From NCBI GenBank assembly GCA_027484445.1, contig JAIXSY010000055.1:372001-436000 (forward strand): DNA of 64,000 nucleotides, given 5' to 3'. The notes below the pieces were generated by a model that saw only the letters and a program-made list of their open reading frames with translations, did not search any database and was not told where the DNA came from. Position numbers and translations under genes: made by a program. The stretch is from Verrucomicrobiaceae bacterium (GTDB lineage Bacteria; Verrucomicrobiota; Verrucomicrobiia; Verrucomicrobiales; Verrucomicrobiaceae). Position 1 is the first letter of the stretch. Each line of letters opens with the position of its first letter. Shown here in pieces: positions 16,867 to 26,800 of the stretch.

Positions 16867-17399
16867 GCTGCGACCTCCTCGGGTGTTGGAGTGGGTTCAC
16901 TGTCCTGGCGTGGCGACCAAAAATCACGCGCCCAGCGCAGGCGCTTCTTTTCAGGGTCTTTCGACCACCAGTAGAGGTCGTTGTAGAGTTCAGCGTAGTT
17001 CACGCCGACGCCTTTGGATTTGGCGAGCCGAATCCAGGCGCTGAGCTGGCCGCTGACCTCCTCCACCGCATCGCAGGCGATCAGGCGGCGGAATCGCTTG
17101 TCGAAGCTCTCCGGGATGTCGCTCACCTTGCCGCTCTCTGCCGCGATGAAGCGACAGGTCTGGCCCAGGCTGCGAGCATTCGACACTACGGGGTGCGTGG
17201 CAAACAGTGCCGCGATCGTGATGGCCGCCTCGTTGGCGATGTCCATGCCCAGCGAGGCCAGGACGGGCCAGGCTTCACGCCTCGTCGCGTCACTCAGGCC
17301 ACGCCGTAGCGCGGCCATTTTTCCTCGGTCATCCTGGATGCGGAGCAGCGCGGCAAGGAAACGCTCCTCGTGCGTGGGTGTGTCAGTCGGGGTGCTCAT
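16863..17399 (-). CDS. cse2: Type I-E Cascade small subunit Cse2 (CasB/Cas11)
   Basis: DDRGKMAALRRGLSDATRREAWPVLASLG; position after cse1, 4-bp overlap with cas6e. Confidence 0.9.
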   Translation of the reverse strand: MSTPTDTPTHEERFLAALLRIQDDRGKMAALRRGLSDATRREAWPVLASLGMDIANEAAITIAALFATHPVVSNARSLGQTCRFIAAESGKVSDIPESFDKRFRRLIACDAVEEVSGQLSAWIRLAKSKGVGVNYAELYNDLYWWSKDPEKKRLRWARDFWSPRQDSEPTPTPEEVAA

Positions 17400-17414
17400 G
17401 GTATGAAATGGCGT

Positions 17415-18938
17415 TTAAGAGTTCGCTTTGGTTTTCTGGGTGTTCTTCGCGGATTTGGAACTGCTTCGGGACTTCTGGTTTTCTTCGGTTTCCGGCTTGG
17501 GGAGGAAGAGAAAGCCATGCCCGATGGCAAAGGCTTCCATCTGCCTCGGAGTTTGTGCCGGGCAGGCGTGTGCATAAGCGTCCAGCGCCGCCTGCCTCAC
17601 GTGCTTCCCCCAGGGTGTGTCCTTCCAGTCACCCAACGTCGCGGGATTCGCAGCGGCTTGGATGAGCAACGGCACATGCTGCTCCACGGCGGTCCAGAAG
17701 AAGTGCCGTGCACGTTCATAGGGCACCGGTTCCAACTTCATCTTGGCTGCGCAGGCCTTCACGCTCTTGGAAAGCGCTTCGCTCCAGGCGTCGGCATGCG
17801 CCACACCGGATTCATAGCAGGATCGGCCTTCATTCTCGAAGAGATTGGCGGGCAGTTCGTAAGCGGCCTCCACTACATCCTCAATCTTCGCCTTGTCCGT
17901 GGCGAGCGCTCCGATCCAGAGCGTGGTGCGGCGGTCGGGTGGCACGTTCACCAAGGCACGCGGGCCAGACTGCGGGTTGCTTTGCGCAATCCGCTTCATG
18001 GCGATGCTCGATAGCTGCCTCCAGATGCTACGACCGAGCGAGACGCCAATCACCGCAGGCTCTTCATCCCGCAGAATGACCGTGGCCGCAGGCTCGCGAA
18101 AGATGGGCAGCAGTGGATAGTCGATGCCGTTGGCAAGGATGAGGCTGCGGCCATCCGGCTCCAGACGGATCGCGCGGCTCACTGGCACCAAGCGCCCGAG
18201 ATAACTGGTCGTTGCATTCGCGATGGCAGCCTTATCGGCCAAAGAAGTGACGGGCAATTCCCAGACAGGTTTGCCCCAGCCGCCTGCGCCGAGGTGTTTG
18301 GCTTCTTCCTTGTTCAGGAGGTTGAGGTGGATGGTGTCGAGCAGTGAGCCACCCATCAGGTATGTGTGCAGCATGCTCGATGGTGTGCAGGGAGCATGCT
18401 TGGACTTTCCGTCTCCTGGCGTGTCAGCGCCATTCCATTTGGCTTTTGCGATCAGGCCACCAGGGGAGAAACACTGAAATGTCAACAAGGTGAGCGCTAA
18501 CCTAGCAGGGATCACGGGTCGGATTGGCCCTGCTGCATTGTCAAACAAGGTCGCGCCGTTTCCAGTCGCCAAGGTAAGGTCTATCTTTGTCGCTGGTGTT
18601 CCATCATCCTCTTCCTTTACCGCCTTCAATCCCGGCACCTGGAGAAAGCGCGGACCTTCACCGAACAGCTCAAAACCGGCCTTCCACTGCTCCAGGTAGG
18701 CTTTTACTTTGGGCTGGATGGCCTCACGGCACTCTTTCCAGTCGTAGCTGTCGGCTGGGCCATCCAACGCCGCCTGCGTGATGCAGATGAGCAATCTCAG
18801 CAGAGCGATTTTTTCATGCGGCTTCACCGCGAGGTCTCGCAGCTCATGCGCCTGAGCGAAGAGGTCTTGCAGCGATAAGAGCTGGCGGGTGCCTCGCAGG
18901 TACAAAACCGGCACCCAGGGGTCAATAGTCAAATTCAT
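17415..18938 (-). CDS. cse1: Type I-E Cascade large subunit Cse1 (CasA/Cas8e)
   Basis: MNLTIDPWVPVLYLRGTRQLLSLQDLFAQAHELRDLAVKPHEKIALLRLLICITQAAL; LTFQCFSPGGLIAKAKWNG; start at 18938 overlaps the cas3 end. Confidence 0.94.
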   Translation of the reverse strand: MNLTIDPWVPVLYLRGTRQLLSLQDLFAQAHELRDLAVKPHEKIALLRLLICITQAALDGPADSYDWKECREAIQPKVKAYLEQWKAGFELFGEGPRFLQVPGLKAVKEEDDGTPATKIDLTLATGNGATLFDNAAGPIRPVIPARLALTLLTFQCFSPGGLIAKAKWNGADTPGDGKSKHAPCTPSSMLHTYLMGGSLLDTIHLNLLNKEEAKHLGAGGWGKPVWELPVTSLADKAAIANATTSYLGRLVPVSRAIRLEPDGRSLILANGIDYPLLPIFREPAATVILRDEEPAVIGVSLGRSIWRQLSSIAMKRIAQSNPQSGPRALVNVPPDRRTTLWIGALATDKAKIEDVVEAAYELPANLFENEGRSCYESGVAHADAWSEALSKSVKACAAKMKLEPVPYERARHFFWTAVEQHVPLLIQAAANPATLGDWKDTPWGKHVRQAALDAYAHACPAQTPRQMEAFAIGHGFLFLPKPETEENQKSRSSSKSAKNTQKTKANS

Positions 18939-21558
18939 CGTCGTCATCGGGTTCGTAGAAAATGGGTTTGGCCCCAGGGCGTGCATGGAGGCCCAGGCAG
19001 GAGTCATAGGCGAGACCGCTCTCATCTTGTGCCTCTGGGAGAAGACATTCGCCGTCGGTTTGCACGAGCGCGAAGGCGGCTGGGCCATGGGAATGCAATT
19101 TGAGCCAAGGCGGCATCTCCTGACGCGGCACTTGGTAACGAGGCACACGGACGAGGTTGCGGGAAAGCAGGCGTGCCACATCAAAGCGCCACTGGAACTC
19201 GGAGGCGGTCACGCTTTCACCATCCAGACCGGTGAGCTGCCAGTGATCGGCATCTTTTCGTTCACAAGAGGATAGTAGCACCACATCCCGCGTGGGAGCT
19301 CCCTCGCGCCGTGTCATGAGGCCTTCGGCATCTTTTCGTGACTGCTGGCCGAGCACGTTTGTGGCAGAGTCGGCGAGTTGCTTTTGTTCCTGGAGGTCTT
19401 TCTCCAACTCCTCCCGCAGTTCGTTCCAAGCCGCGAGTTCGTCGGCTTCCTTTTTGCGGCCATAAGTGGCTTCTAGCACCTCGCGGATCTGCGTGGGCAG
19501 GACAATGGACTCCCTGTTTGCAAAGACGGCGTCGGAACGCAGCAGCACATAGGGCGCATAGACTTTGCCGGATTTGCCGAGAGCTTTTTTCAGTTCCGCC
19601 GCGCTCGCATCATGAGGCAGCGCGTGCGCATTGATCCAGAACTCTTGAACCGCGCCACAGCGATCCTCACGCGGGTGACGCCAGAGGCGGCCCATGCGCT
19701 GCAACAGCATGTCTGTGGGCGCGAGGTCGGAGACGATGAAGTCGAGGTCGATGTCCACGCTCTGCTCCACGACCTGCGTGGCGATAAGCAGAGAGCCCAT
19801 GCCATCCTGCGTGCGCTGCGTGCCGAGCCGCTCCAGCCATTCTGTTTCCAATTCTTCCCTGCGGAAGAAAGGAAAGCGGGAATGCAGCAGGCCGATTTTC
19901 ACCCGCCCGGCCCGGGCCATGCCCTGGGCCATGCGGCAGGCGTCCTGGGCTTCGGCAACGGTGTTTCGCAAATAGAGCACATGCTGGCCTTGCTCGGAAC
20001 GTCGCAGGCACTCTTCCAGCACGGCCTGCGGTTCCAAATGGCAGTAACGCAGCGCGATGTGGCGCTCCGCAGGTGGCGCGACGGCTTTTTCAATCAACGG
20101 CTGGCCCCCGGAAACCACGGTGAGCAGCGGATAGGCATCGGAGCGGATCATCGCCGCATCACCACCCGCCGCCTGAATCAATTCCGCCCGCCGCGCCTGC
20201 GTCAGCGTGGCCGATAGCACGATCACGGTGCAGCGCAGCGCCAGCAGCTCACGGATCAAATGCGTGATGAGCGTGCCGGTATAAACATCGTAGCTGTGGA
20301 CCTCATCCAGCACGACGACTTTGCCTGCGAGGCCGAAGCGACGCACAAAGAAATGCTTCACCGCCACCACGCCTTGCAGCGCCTGATCCACGGTGCCGAC
20401 GCCATAACGTGCCAGTAGGGCATGTTTGGCCGAAGCAAACCAAGAGCGGCCTTCCTGCACATGCTCACGGCTTTCGGTGTTTCCTTGTTCGGCAGGCTGG
20501 AGCAGCACCGCTTGTTTGTCGCTCAACCAGGAGGCACCATGAGCGAGCCGGAAAGCGGCCGCTTCATCAAGCGCCTCCTTCAAGAAGCGCTCGACACGTT
20601 GGTGAATGCGATTGCTCGTGACCTGCGTGGGCAGGGCAAAGTAAAGTCCTGCGTTCTGCTCTGCCTCATGCAACCGATGAGCCGCCCATAGTGCAGCCTC
20701 AGTCTTCCCGCATCCCATCGGACCTTCCACGATGTAAAGACCGGGATGCTCCGCGAATTCATGAATCGCCTGCTGGAGCGGGTATGGCGGCCTGTCGCCA
20801 AATAGCTCCGAGAAGGGGCGTGAGCGCATCTTTCCACCTGCCCAGTGCATTCTCTCCAGAGTCTCTGCCGCACGCTGGGCAGTCGCATCCTCTCCCAAAC
20901 CCCGATCCGCCGGAAAAAAGTCCTCATTCGATCCCATCCAGTCCGCGACCGAGATCAAGCCCGCGAGCAACCAGAGGTCTTCGTTGTCCTCCCGAGGCTT
21001 CTCCGTCGGCAAAGCACCGAAACGCGTGATGAACTCCGCCAGCAAGGCATCTCGTTCCGCTTTCTCCCAAGGCCTCTTTGCCGACATGTCTCCGCGTACA
21101 TGAAACGCTCCGAGTGTGCCGTAAATGGTGCCATGGTGAGCCCCGACAGCGAGAGCCCACTTGCCAGCCCTCCGCATGATTTCCTGCAAATACCACTGGG
21201 AGAGCTTGGCATGATCCCGTTCGACACGCGCCGGGTCTGTCCAACCTTCCGATAGCGCAACTGCAGTTAGGTTCTGTTGGTCAAGGTAACGCGCACACTT
21301 TGCCTGAAACCCCGCACTGATCTTCCCCACATCATGCAGTGCTGCCAGCGTAGCAGCACCGGGCGGCAGCAGAGTCCGCACTTTCTCAGGCAACCGCTGG
21401 ATGAGCGCCTCTGCCACGCAGCCGACATTCAGGCAGTGATCCCGCACGGAGATGCCGGGGGTGTCCCCATCTAGCGTCTTGGCCCAGAAGTAGGGCACAG
21501 CGCCTGACGGTGCATGGCTGGCTAAAGATTGCTGCATCAGCCAGATGCTAAATTTCAC
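18922..21558 (-). CDS. cas3: CRISPR-associated helicase-nuclease Cas3 (HD + DExH)
   Basis: HD motif ALHDVGKISAGFQAKC; Walker A GPMGCGKTEAAL; DEVH box VVLDEVHSYD; VVEQSVDIDLDFIVSDLAPTDMLLQRMGRLWRH. Confidence 0.95.
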   Translation of the reverse strand: MKFSIWLMQQSLASHAPSGAVPYFWAKTLDGDTPGISVRDHCLNVGCVAEALIQRLPEKVRTLLPPGAATLAALHDVGKISAGFQAKCARYLDQQNLTAVALSEGWTDPARVERDHAKLSQWYLQEIMRRAGKWALAVGAHHGTIYGTLGAFHVRGDMSAKRPWEKAERDALLAEFITRFGALPTEKPREDNEDLWLLAGLISVADWMGSNEDFFPADRGLGEDATAQRAAETLERMHWAGGKMRSRPFSELFGDRPPYPLQQAIHEFAEHPGLYIVEGPMGCGKTEAALWAAHRLHEAEQNAGLYFALPTQVTSNRIHQRVERFLKEALDEAAAFRLAHGASWLSDKQAVLLQPAEQGNTESREHVQEGRSWFASAKHALLARYGVGTVDQALQGVVAVKHFFVRRFGLAGKVVVLDEVHSYDVYTGTLITHLIRELLALRCTVIVLSATLTQARRAELIQAAGGDAAMIRSDAYPLLTVVSGGQPLIEKAVAPPAERHIALRYCHLEPQAVLEECLRRSEQGQHVLYLRNTVAEAQDACRMAQGMARAGRVKIGLLHSRFPFFRREELETEWLERLGTQRTQDGMGSLLIATQVVEQSVDIDLDFIVSDLAPTDMLLQRMGRLWRHPREDRCGAVQEFWINAHALPHDASAAELKKALGKSGKVYAPYVLLRSDAVFANRESIVLPTQIREVLEATYGRKKEADELAAWNELREELEKDLQEQKQLADSATNVLGQQSRKDAEGLMTRREGAPTRDVVLLSSCERKDADHWQLTGLDGESVTASEFQWRFDVARLLSRNLVRVPRYQVPRQEMPPWLKLHSHGPAAFALVQTDGECLLPEAQDESGLAYDSCLGLHARPGAKPIFYEPDDDDEFDY

Positions 21559-21622
21559 TCAGAAGAACATCAACACTTTTCCAACATTGACTTAACTCAT
21601 CGCCGCACCAATCTTGATTTCA

Positions 21623-21637
21623 ATCAATACGATTGAT
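21623..21637. promoter_or_regulatory. Candidate operator upstream of cas3 (perfect inverted repeat ATCAAT-ACG-ATTGAT)
   Basis: Perfect 6-bp arms, in an AT-rich region 65-80 bp upstream of the cas3 start, surrounded by further TGATT/AATCA half-sites. Confidence 0.4.
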
Positions 21638-21990
21638 GCCAATCATCTGATTTTTATCTAAAATTTACTAATCTTTTCAGGCATTCACTTCTAAATCTAA
21701 CTGATTTCGGGAAGCTTGACATCAAGCAGACTCTCGTCGCTTCGAGTTTCATCAGGTGAATCCACCTTCACTCAGGGTCCAAGGATGGCTCGTGAGCCAA
21801 TCGATCCAGAATGACCAGGAAAGATGCTTGGGGTAGCATTTTCCACACTCCCATTGATTCACCCCATCTACCATAGGTGTGATGCTTGGGTAGAACTAGG
21901 CTCAACCAGGAGGGAGGACTGGAGCAGTGGGGTGATTCCCTTTTTGGGGGCGGAGGCGGCGAGACGAGAGCTGGGACGCCGGGTGGGGGA

Positions 21991-22740
21991 TCACGCAGAC
22001 TGGGCCTCGGGGCCTGACTTGGTGGCGGCTTCCATGGCAGCTTTTTCGGCGGCGAGTGCGGCAAGGGCGGCAGCGCGGCGGGCACGTTCTTTGGCTTCTT
22101 GTTCGGCGCGGGCCTTGGCTTGGGCGGCTTCACGGCGGACGCGGGCTTCTTCTTCGGCTTTGCGGGCGGCTTCGCGCTCGGCTTCCTGCTTGGCTTTCAG
22201 GGCGGCGGCGGCCTGCTTCATGGCTTCGAGTTCACGGCGGGCCGCTTCACGCTCGGCCTCGCGAGCGGCTTCGCGTTCCGCGTCGGCGCGGGCCTTGGCC
22301 TCGGCGGCAGCTTGGCGGGCGGCTTCTTTTTCGGCCTGGAGGCGGGCGCGTTCAGCGGCTTTTTCGGCGGCGGCTTGCTCTTTGGCGAGACGGGCAGCTT
22401 CCTTTTCTTCCATGGCCTTGATGCGGGCCTCGGCGGCAGCGAGTTTGGCGGCTTCTTTTTCGGCGATCTGTCGAGCTTTCTCCGCCGCTTTTTCCGCAGC
22501 GGCCTGCTCACGAGCGAGGATGGCGGCTTCTTTTTCCGCAAGATCTGCGGCGAGCTTGGCCTCCTGCGCCTCGGCGAGCTGGGCACTGTAGGCCCGCAAT
22601 TGACGCGCTAGCTCAGCAGCTGTCTCGGCGAGCACGGGAGCTGCTTCCGCATGAACTCGTGGCGCGAGTTCCAGGGTGTCTAGCTTTGCAGCCATTTCGT
22701 GAAGGGCTTGGAGAAACTTGGGATCGAGCTTGGTGGTCAT
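21991..22740 (-). CDS. Ala/Glu/Lys/Arg-rich coiled-coil protein (TolA-like composition)
   Basis: 249 aa, long uninterrupted AEKEAAxxAAxEA heptad-like repeats after a short N-terminal segment. Confidence 0.65.
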   Translation of the reverse strand: MTTKLDPKFLQALHEMAAKLDTLELAPRVHAEAAPVLAETAAELARQLRAYSAQLAEAQEAKLAADLAEKEAAILAREQAAAEKAAEKARQIAEKEAAKLAAAEARIKAMEEKEAARLAKEQAAAEKAAERARLQAEKEAARQAAAEAKARADAEREAAREAEREAARRELEAMKQAAAALKAKQEAEREAARKAEEEARVRREAAQAKARAEQEAKERARRAAALAALAAEKAAMEAATKSGPEAQSA

Positions 22741-22917
22741 CGGTGGGTTGGGAAAAACGGGGCCGTCATGAAAGGAGGGCCGAGCCCGCTGTAAAGGAAT
22801 TTGGGGAAGATGAAGGATGAGCGCACGCTGGGGCGCAAGCGGGGCGCAATAACGCAGAGCGACCTTTGCGGCCAGCCGCAGGTCTTGAGAACTTGTGCGA
22901 GCCGTGCCGCGGGGGGC

Positions 22918-23832
22918 TTACTTTTTCTTCGGCTTCTCGGGTAGGCCTTGTCCCGGCTTGAGGTCGAGGTTGGCGAGCATGTCAGCCTCCGTCACGGTGG
23001 AGGGCACGCCTTCGGCAGGAACGTCGGCTTTGGCCGTCCAAAGGATGGCGTTGAGCACGAGCTTGCGTTGGTCATCATTGGCCCAGCCACGGTGGTAATG
23101 ACCGCCGGTGAAGCCAAAGCCACGACCTCCCCCAGGATTTTCTGAGGCCCAAGCGACGTGCTGCTTTTCCTTGTTCTTCACCGATTCACGCACGGTAGGG
23201 TTGCCGCTGTGGTGGCCATTTGGGCGGCTCATGGTGGAGTCGGGGGCGACGTCACTAAGGATGGGGGTGACACCGGCCATGCCCTGGCGGAAGCGCATGT
23301 GAAAGTACCATTCGTCGTTGGTGCCAAAGGGTTTCACGCCGGAGCTGATGGGGTGCACGGGCAGTTCCTTGAAGTTCGCATCCCAATGTGGGTTGACACT
23401 CCAGTTGATCTCAAAGCAGCCGCCCATCCAGTCGATGAACTCCTTGTTGCCCTTTTCGATCGTGGGCTCGACCGCATAATGCAGGGTGAGGAAGCCACAG
23501 CCGCGCTTCATTTCCTTGTCGAGCTGCTGGAGTCGATCTCCGATCAACGCAGGGTGGCCGCCTCCGCCATCGGAGTAAATGACGACCGTCGCCGCCTGGG
23601 CGAGTTCTTCTGCCGCTGGCCAACCGCCATTGAGATGGGCGCGCACTTCGACCTGGGAGCTCGCGCCTGCTTCGAGGCACTTTTTCAGCAAAAGAATACC
23701 GGCGTTGTGCTCGTGCTGGCCGGGGCCGTGGGAGGGCCGACCTGCGATCATGACGATGAGCTTTTTGTCAGCGGCCTGGGCCAGGGTGAGTCCGAAGCAA
23801 AACAGCGAGAGGGCAAAGGTGGTCCATTTCAT
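22918..23832 (-). CDS. ThuA-like domain secreted protein
   Basis: Signal peptide MKWTTFALSLFCFGLTLAQA; KKLIVMIAGRPSHGPGQHEHNAGILLLKKCL; GFGFTGGHYHRGWANDDQRKLVLNAILWTA. Confidence 0.8.
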   Translation of the reverse strand: MKWTTFALSLFCFGLTLAQAADKKLIVMIAGRPSHGPGQHEHNAGILLLKKCLEAGASSQVEVRAHLNGGWPAAEELAQAATVVIYSDGGGGHPALIGDRLQQLDKEMKRGCGFLTLHYAVEPTIEKGNKEFIDWMGGCFEINWSVNPHWDANFKELPVHPISSGVKPFGTNDEWYFHMRFRQGMAGVTPILSDVAPDSTMSRPNGHHSGNPTVRESVKNKEKQHVAWASENPGGGRGFGFTGGHYHRGWANDDQRKLVLNAILWTAKADVPAEGVPSTVTEADMLANLDLKPGQGLPEKPKKK

Positions 23833-23935
23833 GAGGTGAGCGGGTGAAAACCAACGCGCCGGGAAACGGGAGCTATCACTCACTTGTCGCCCGGCGCGGT
23901 AGGGTCGTTGGGGGGATGGGTTTCTTTCTACAAAC

Positions 23936-25324
23936 TTAGGCAGCAAGGCCTGCGGCAGCCAGTTTGCCTTCTTCAGTGAGGATGGCTCCGGTCAGCTCGG
24001 GCTTGCAGTCACCTTTGAGCTCATCGCGGAATTTCTTGATGAAGCTCTGCGTCGGCCAGGAGGCGGCCTCGCCAAAGGCACAGATGGTTTTGCCCTCGAT
24101 CTGATTGGCCACGGTTTCGAGCTGATCGACATCGTCAGGACTGGCCTCACCGTCCACGATGCGGTCGCTGATTTTCTTCATCCATAGGCTGCCTTCGCGG
24201 CAAGGGGTGCACTGACCGCAGCTCTCGTGGGCGTAGAAGTTATTCAGGTTGTTGATGACCCAGGTCATGCTGCGGCTGTCATCCATGATGATGACGCCAC
24301 CAGAACCGGCCATGGTGCCACACTGGGCGAGGGTATCGAAGTCCATGGGGATGTCCCAAATGGTGATTTCACGGCCATCCTTGAGCTTGTAGGTCTCGTC
24401 GGCGCGCAGGACCTTGGAGGAGCTGCCGCCAGGGATGATGGCCTTGAGCTTGCGTCCGGGTTTGAGCCCGCCGCAGAGATCGTTGATGACCTCACCCATG
24501 GTGACTTTGCCCACCTCGACCTCGTAGTAGCCGGGTTTTTGTACATCTCCCGAAACGCAAAGGATGCGGGTGCCGGTGTTGTTGGGGGTGCCCAGCTTGG
24601 CGTATTCAGCTCCCCCCATCTGGATGATGTGCTTCACGTGGCAGAGGGACTCCACATTGTTCACGATCGTGGGGCACATGTAGAGGCCGAGGGCAGCGGG
24701 AAAATAGGGAGGCTTGATGCGTGGGTAGGGCCGCTTGCCTTCGAGCGATTCGATAAGGCCTGTCTCCTCTCCGCAGATGTAGGCACCTGCTCCACGATGG
24801 ACATACAGCTCGCAGTCAAAGCCGCTGCCCAGGATGTTTTTGCCAAGGAATCCCTTCGCATGAGCCTCCGCGATGGCTTTTTCCACAATGATGGCCGCCT
24901 GGGGGAATTCCTCGCGAATGTAGATGTAGCCCAGCTTTGCGCCGACGGCGAAGCAGGCGATGATCATGCCCTCTAGGAGTTGGTGGGGGTCCTGGTGCAG
25001 GATGTAGCGATCCTTGAAGGTGCCAGGCTCGGATTCATCAGCATTGCAGATGAGATAGACAGGTTTCGTGTTGGTAGGCGGGATGAAGCCCCACTTCACG
25101 CCCGTGGGGAAGCCTGCACCGCCGCGACCACGCAGGCCGCTGGCCTTGACCTCATTGATGATGGCGCTCTTCTCCATGGTGAGCGCTTTCTTCAGCTGCT
25201 CATAGCCACCATCGGCCAGGAAGGACTCGATGCTGGGCGTGTAGCCTGCGCGGTCCACGTTTTTGAAGATCAGCCGCTTTTCGCGAGCGTGGGGCTCTTT
25301 GCCGGGGAGGTATGAAATCGCCAT
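23936..25324 (-). CDS. nuoF: NADH-quinone oxidoreductase subunit F
   Basis: SGLRGRGGAGFPTGVKWGF, CNADESEPGTFKDR, GAGAYICGEETGLIESLEGKRPYPRIKPPYFP, ESCGQCTPCREG. Confidence 0.96.
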   Translation of the reverse strand: MAISYLPGKEPHAREKRLIFKNVDRAGYTPSIESFLADGGYEQLKKALTMEKSAIINEVKASGLRGRGGAGFPTGVKWGFIPPTNTKPVYLICNADESEPGTFKDRYILHQDPHQLLEGMIIACFAVGAKLGYIYIREEFPQAAIIVEKAIAEAHAKGFLGKNILGSGFDCELYVHRGAGAYICGEETGLIESLEGKRPYPRIKPPYFPAALGLYMCPTIVNNVESLCHVKHIIQMGGAEYAKLGTPNNTGTRILCVSGDVQKPGYYEVEVGKVTMGEVINDLCGGLKPGRKLKAIIPGGSSSKVLRADETYKLKDGREITIWDIPMDFDTLAQCGTMAGSGGVIIMDDSRSMTWVINNLNNFYAHESCGQCTPCREGSLWMKKISDRIVDGEASPDDVDQLETVANQIEGKTICAFGEAASWPTQSFIKKFRDELKGDCKPELTGAILTEEGKLAAAGLAA

Positions 25325-25532
25325 GGGGGAGGGGGTCGCTGGGTTCAGTATTGAGCTACGGCAGGGGGCGGCAAGCGGGTTTGTGAAAAATTTCACAAGC
25401 TGAAGTCCTCCGCTCACAGGCTGAATGGAGAGGGAAAGACGAAGCTAGTGGAGGCATGACGAAGGCTAGAGAGTGCTTCTTCATTTGCGCTGAAGCCACT
25501 CCGCGTCATCGTGGGCTTTCCCGTTAACCCCC

Positions 25533-26018
25533 ATGGCAAGCATCACGAACGAAAAACTCATCGCCCACACCCAGTGGCTGGAGAGCGAAGGCAAAACTGG
25601 CCGGAAGCTCGATGAAACTGGCATGAATCTCGCCGGAGCGACGCTGAATGACCTGAATCTGACGCGGGCACACTTTGTGGGAACCACGATGACCAAGGCG
25701 AACCTGAGCGGCACGAACCTGTCTCAGGCTGACTTCAGCGGAGCAAACCTGGACAGCACCAATCTCTCTGGAGCGAATCTTTCCGGCGCTGACCTGGGCG
25801 GAGTGTCGATGCGGAACGCGAATTTGCAGCAGGCGAATCTGCGCGGTGCGGATCTCTCTGGCGCCAACCTTGAGGGCGCGAACCTCACCGAGGCTGACTT
25901 TACGGATGCAGACCTCATCGCCGCGAACCTGTCGAAGACGACGCAGACCGGCATGATTCTAGCCGGAGCCAAGCTTGCTGATACCCAGGGGCTGGATAAG
26001 ACCTCTGCCACGCACTGA
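25533..26018 (+). CDS. Pentapeptide repeat protein
   Basis: Tandem A(N/D)LxG pentapeptides: NLSGTNLSQADFSGANLDSTNLSGANLSGADLGG. Confidence 0.92.
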   Translation: MASITNEKLIAHTQWLESEGKTGRKLDETGMNLAGATLNDLNLTRAHFVGTTMTKANLSGTNLSQADFSGANLDSTNLSGANLSGADLGGVSMRNANLQQANLRGADLSGANLEGANLTEADFTDADLIAANLSKTTQTGMILAGAKLADTQGLDKTSATH

Positions 26019-26033
26019 TTTTTCTCCCTTTCC

Positions 26034-26741
26034 ATGCCACACGCTCTCCTGATCAAATTTCCCGGAACCAACTGCGATCTCGAAACCTCTCGCGCCCTGG
26101 AAGAAGCCGGCTTCAGCACCGCTGTCCTGCCCGTCTCACAGCTGTCAGCCCAGAGTTTGGAAAGCGCTCATTTGGTGGTCTTTTCGGGAGGTTTTAGTTA
26201 CGGCGATTACGTGATGAGCGGCAGGATCGCCAAGCTGATGACCCAGCAGCGCTTGGGCGATGAGCTGCGCGCATTTGTGGCACGTGGCGGTTATGTGCTG
26301 GGCATCTGCAATGGCTTCCAGATTTTGACACAACTGGAACTCCTGCCACGCGGCAGTCTGATTCACAACCAATCTGGGCGCTTCATCTGCCGCTGGGTGC
26401 CGCTGAAAAAAAACAGCACGCGCAGCCCCTACTTGGCCCTTCTGCCCGATCACTTCGAGCTGCCCGTGGCACACGCGGAAGGTCGCTTCGTCGGTGAGGC
26501 AGGCGACGCGGAAAAATATGTCAAGGATGGCCACGGCGCGCTGCTCTATGGCACTGACTTCAACGGCAGCAGTGCTGGCATCGCCGGGCTGCAGGACGAG
26601 ACCGGACGCGTCTTCGGGCTGATGCCGCACCCCGAGCGTTTTGTCTCCAAAGACACTCATTATGACCGCGACTGGAACAAGGCAGAAAAAGGCTGGGGCT
26701 ATTACCTCTTCAAAGGTGTGGCTGAGGCCCTCGCTGCCTGA
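26034..26741 (+). CDS. purQ: Phosphoribosylformylglycinamidine synthase subunit PurQ
   Basis: FPGTNCDLET, GGFSYGDYVMSGRIAK, LGICNGFQILTQLELLP, GLMPHPER. Confidence 0.93.
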   Translation: MPHALLIKFPGTNCDLETSRALEEAGFSTAVLPVSQLSAQSLESAHLVVFSGGFSYGDYVMSGRIAKLMTQQRLGDELRAFVARGGYVLGICNGFQILTQLELLPRGSLIHNQSGRFICRWVPLKKNSTRSPYLALLPDHFELPVAHAEGRFVGEAGDAEKYVKDGHGALLYGTDFNGSSAGIAGLQDETGRVFGLMPHPERFVSKDTHYDRDWNKAEKGWGYYLFKGVAEALAA

Positions 26742-26800
26742 CCTGCGTGGATCACGCTCATCTCTGCCATCTCTTTTTACCCACCCCCTCGCCTCAACTC

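Noticed and set aside
18939-19184. N-terminal 82 codons of the Cse1 ORF
   Set aside because: Overlaps the cas3 3' end; Cse1 homology starts at MNLTIDPWVPV.
21768-22611. Plus-strand Gly/Phe-rich and Ala/Ser/Arg-rich ORFs and minus-strand Pro/Lys-rich ORFs over the coiled-coil gene
   Set aside because: Alternative-frame readings of the repetitive Ala/Glu/Lys codons of the 21991..22740 minus-strand gene.
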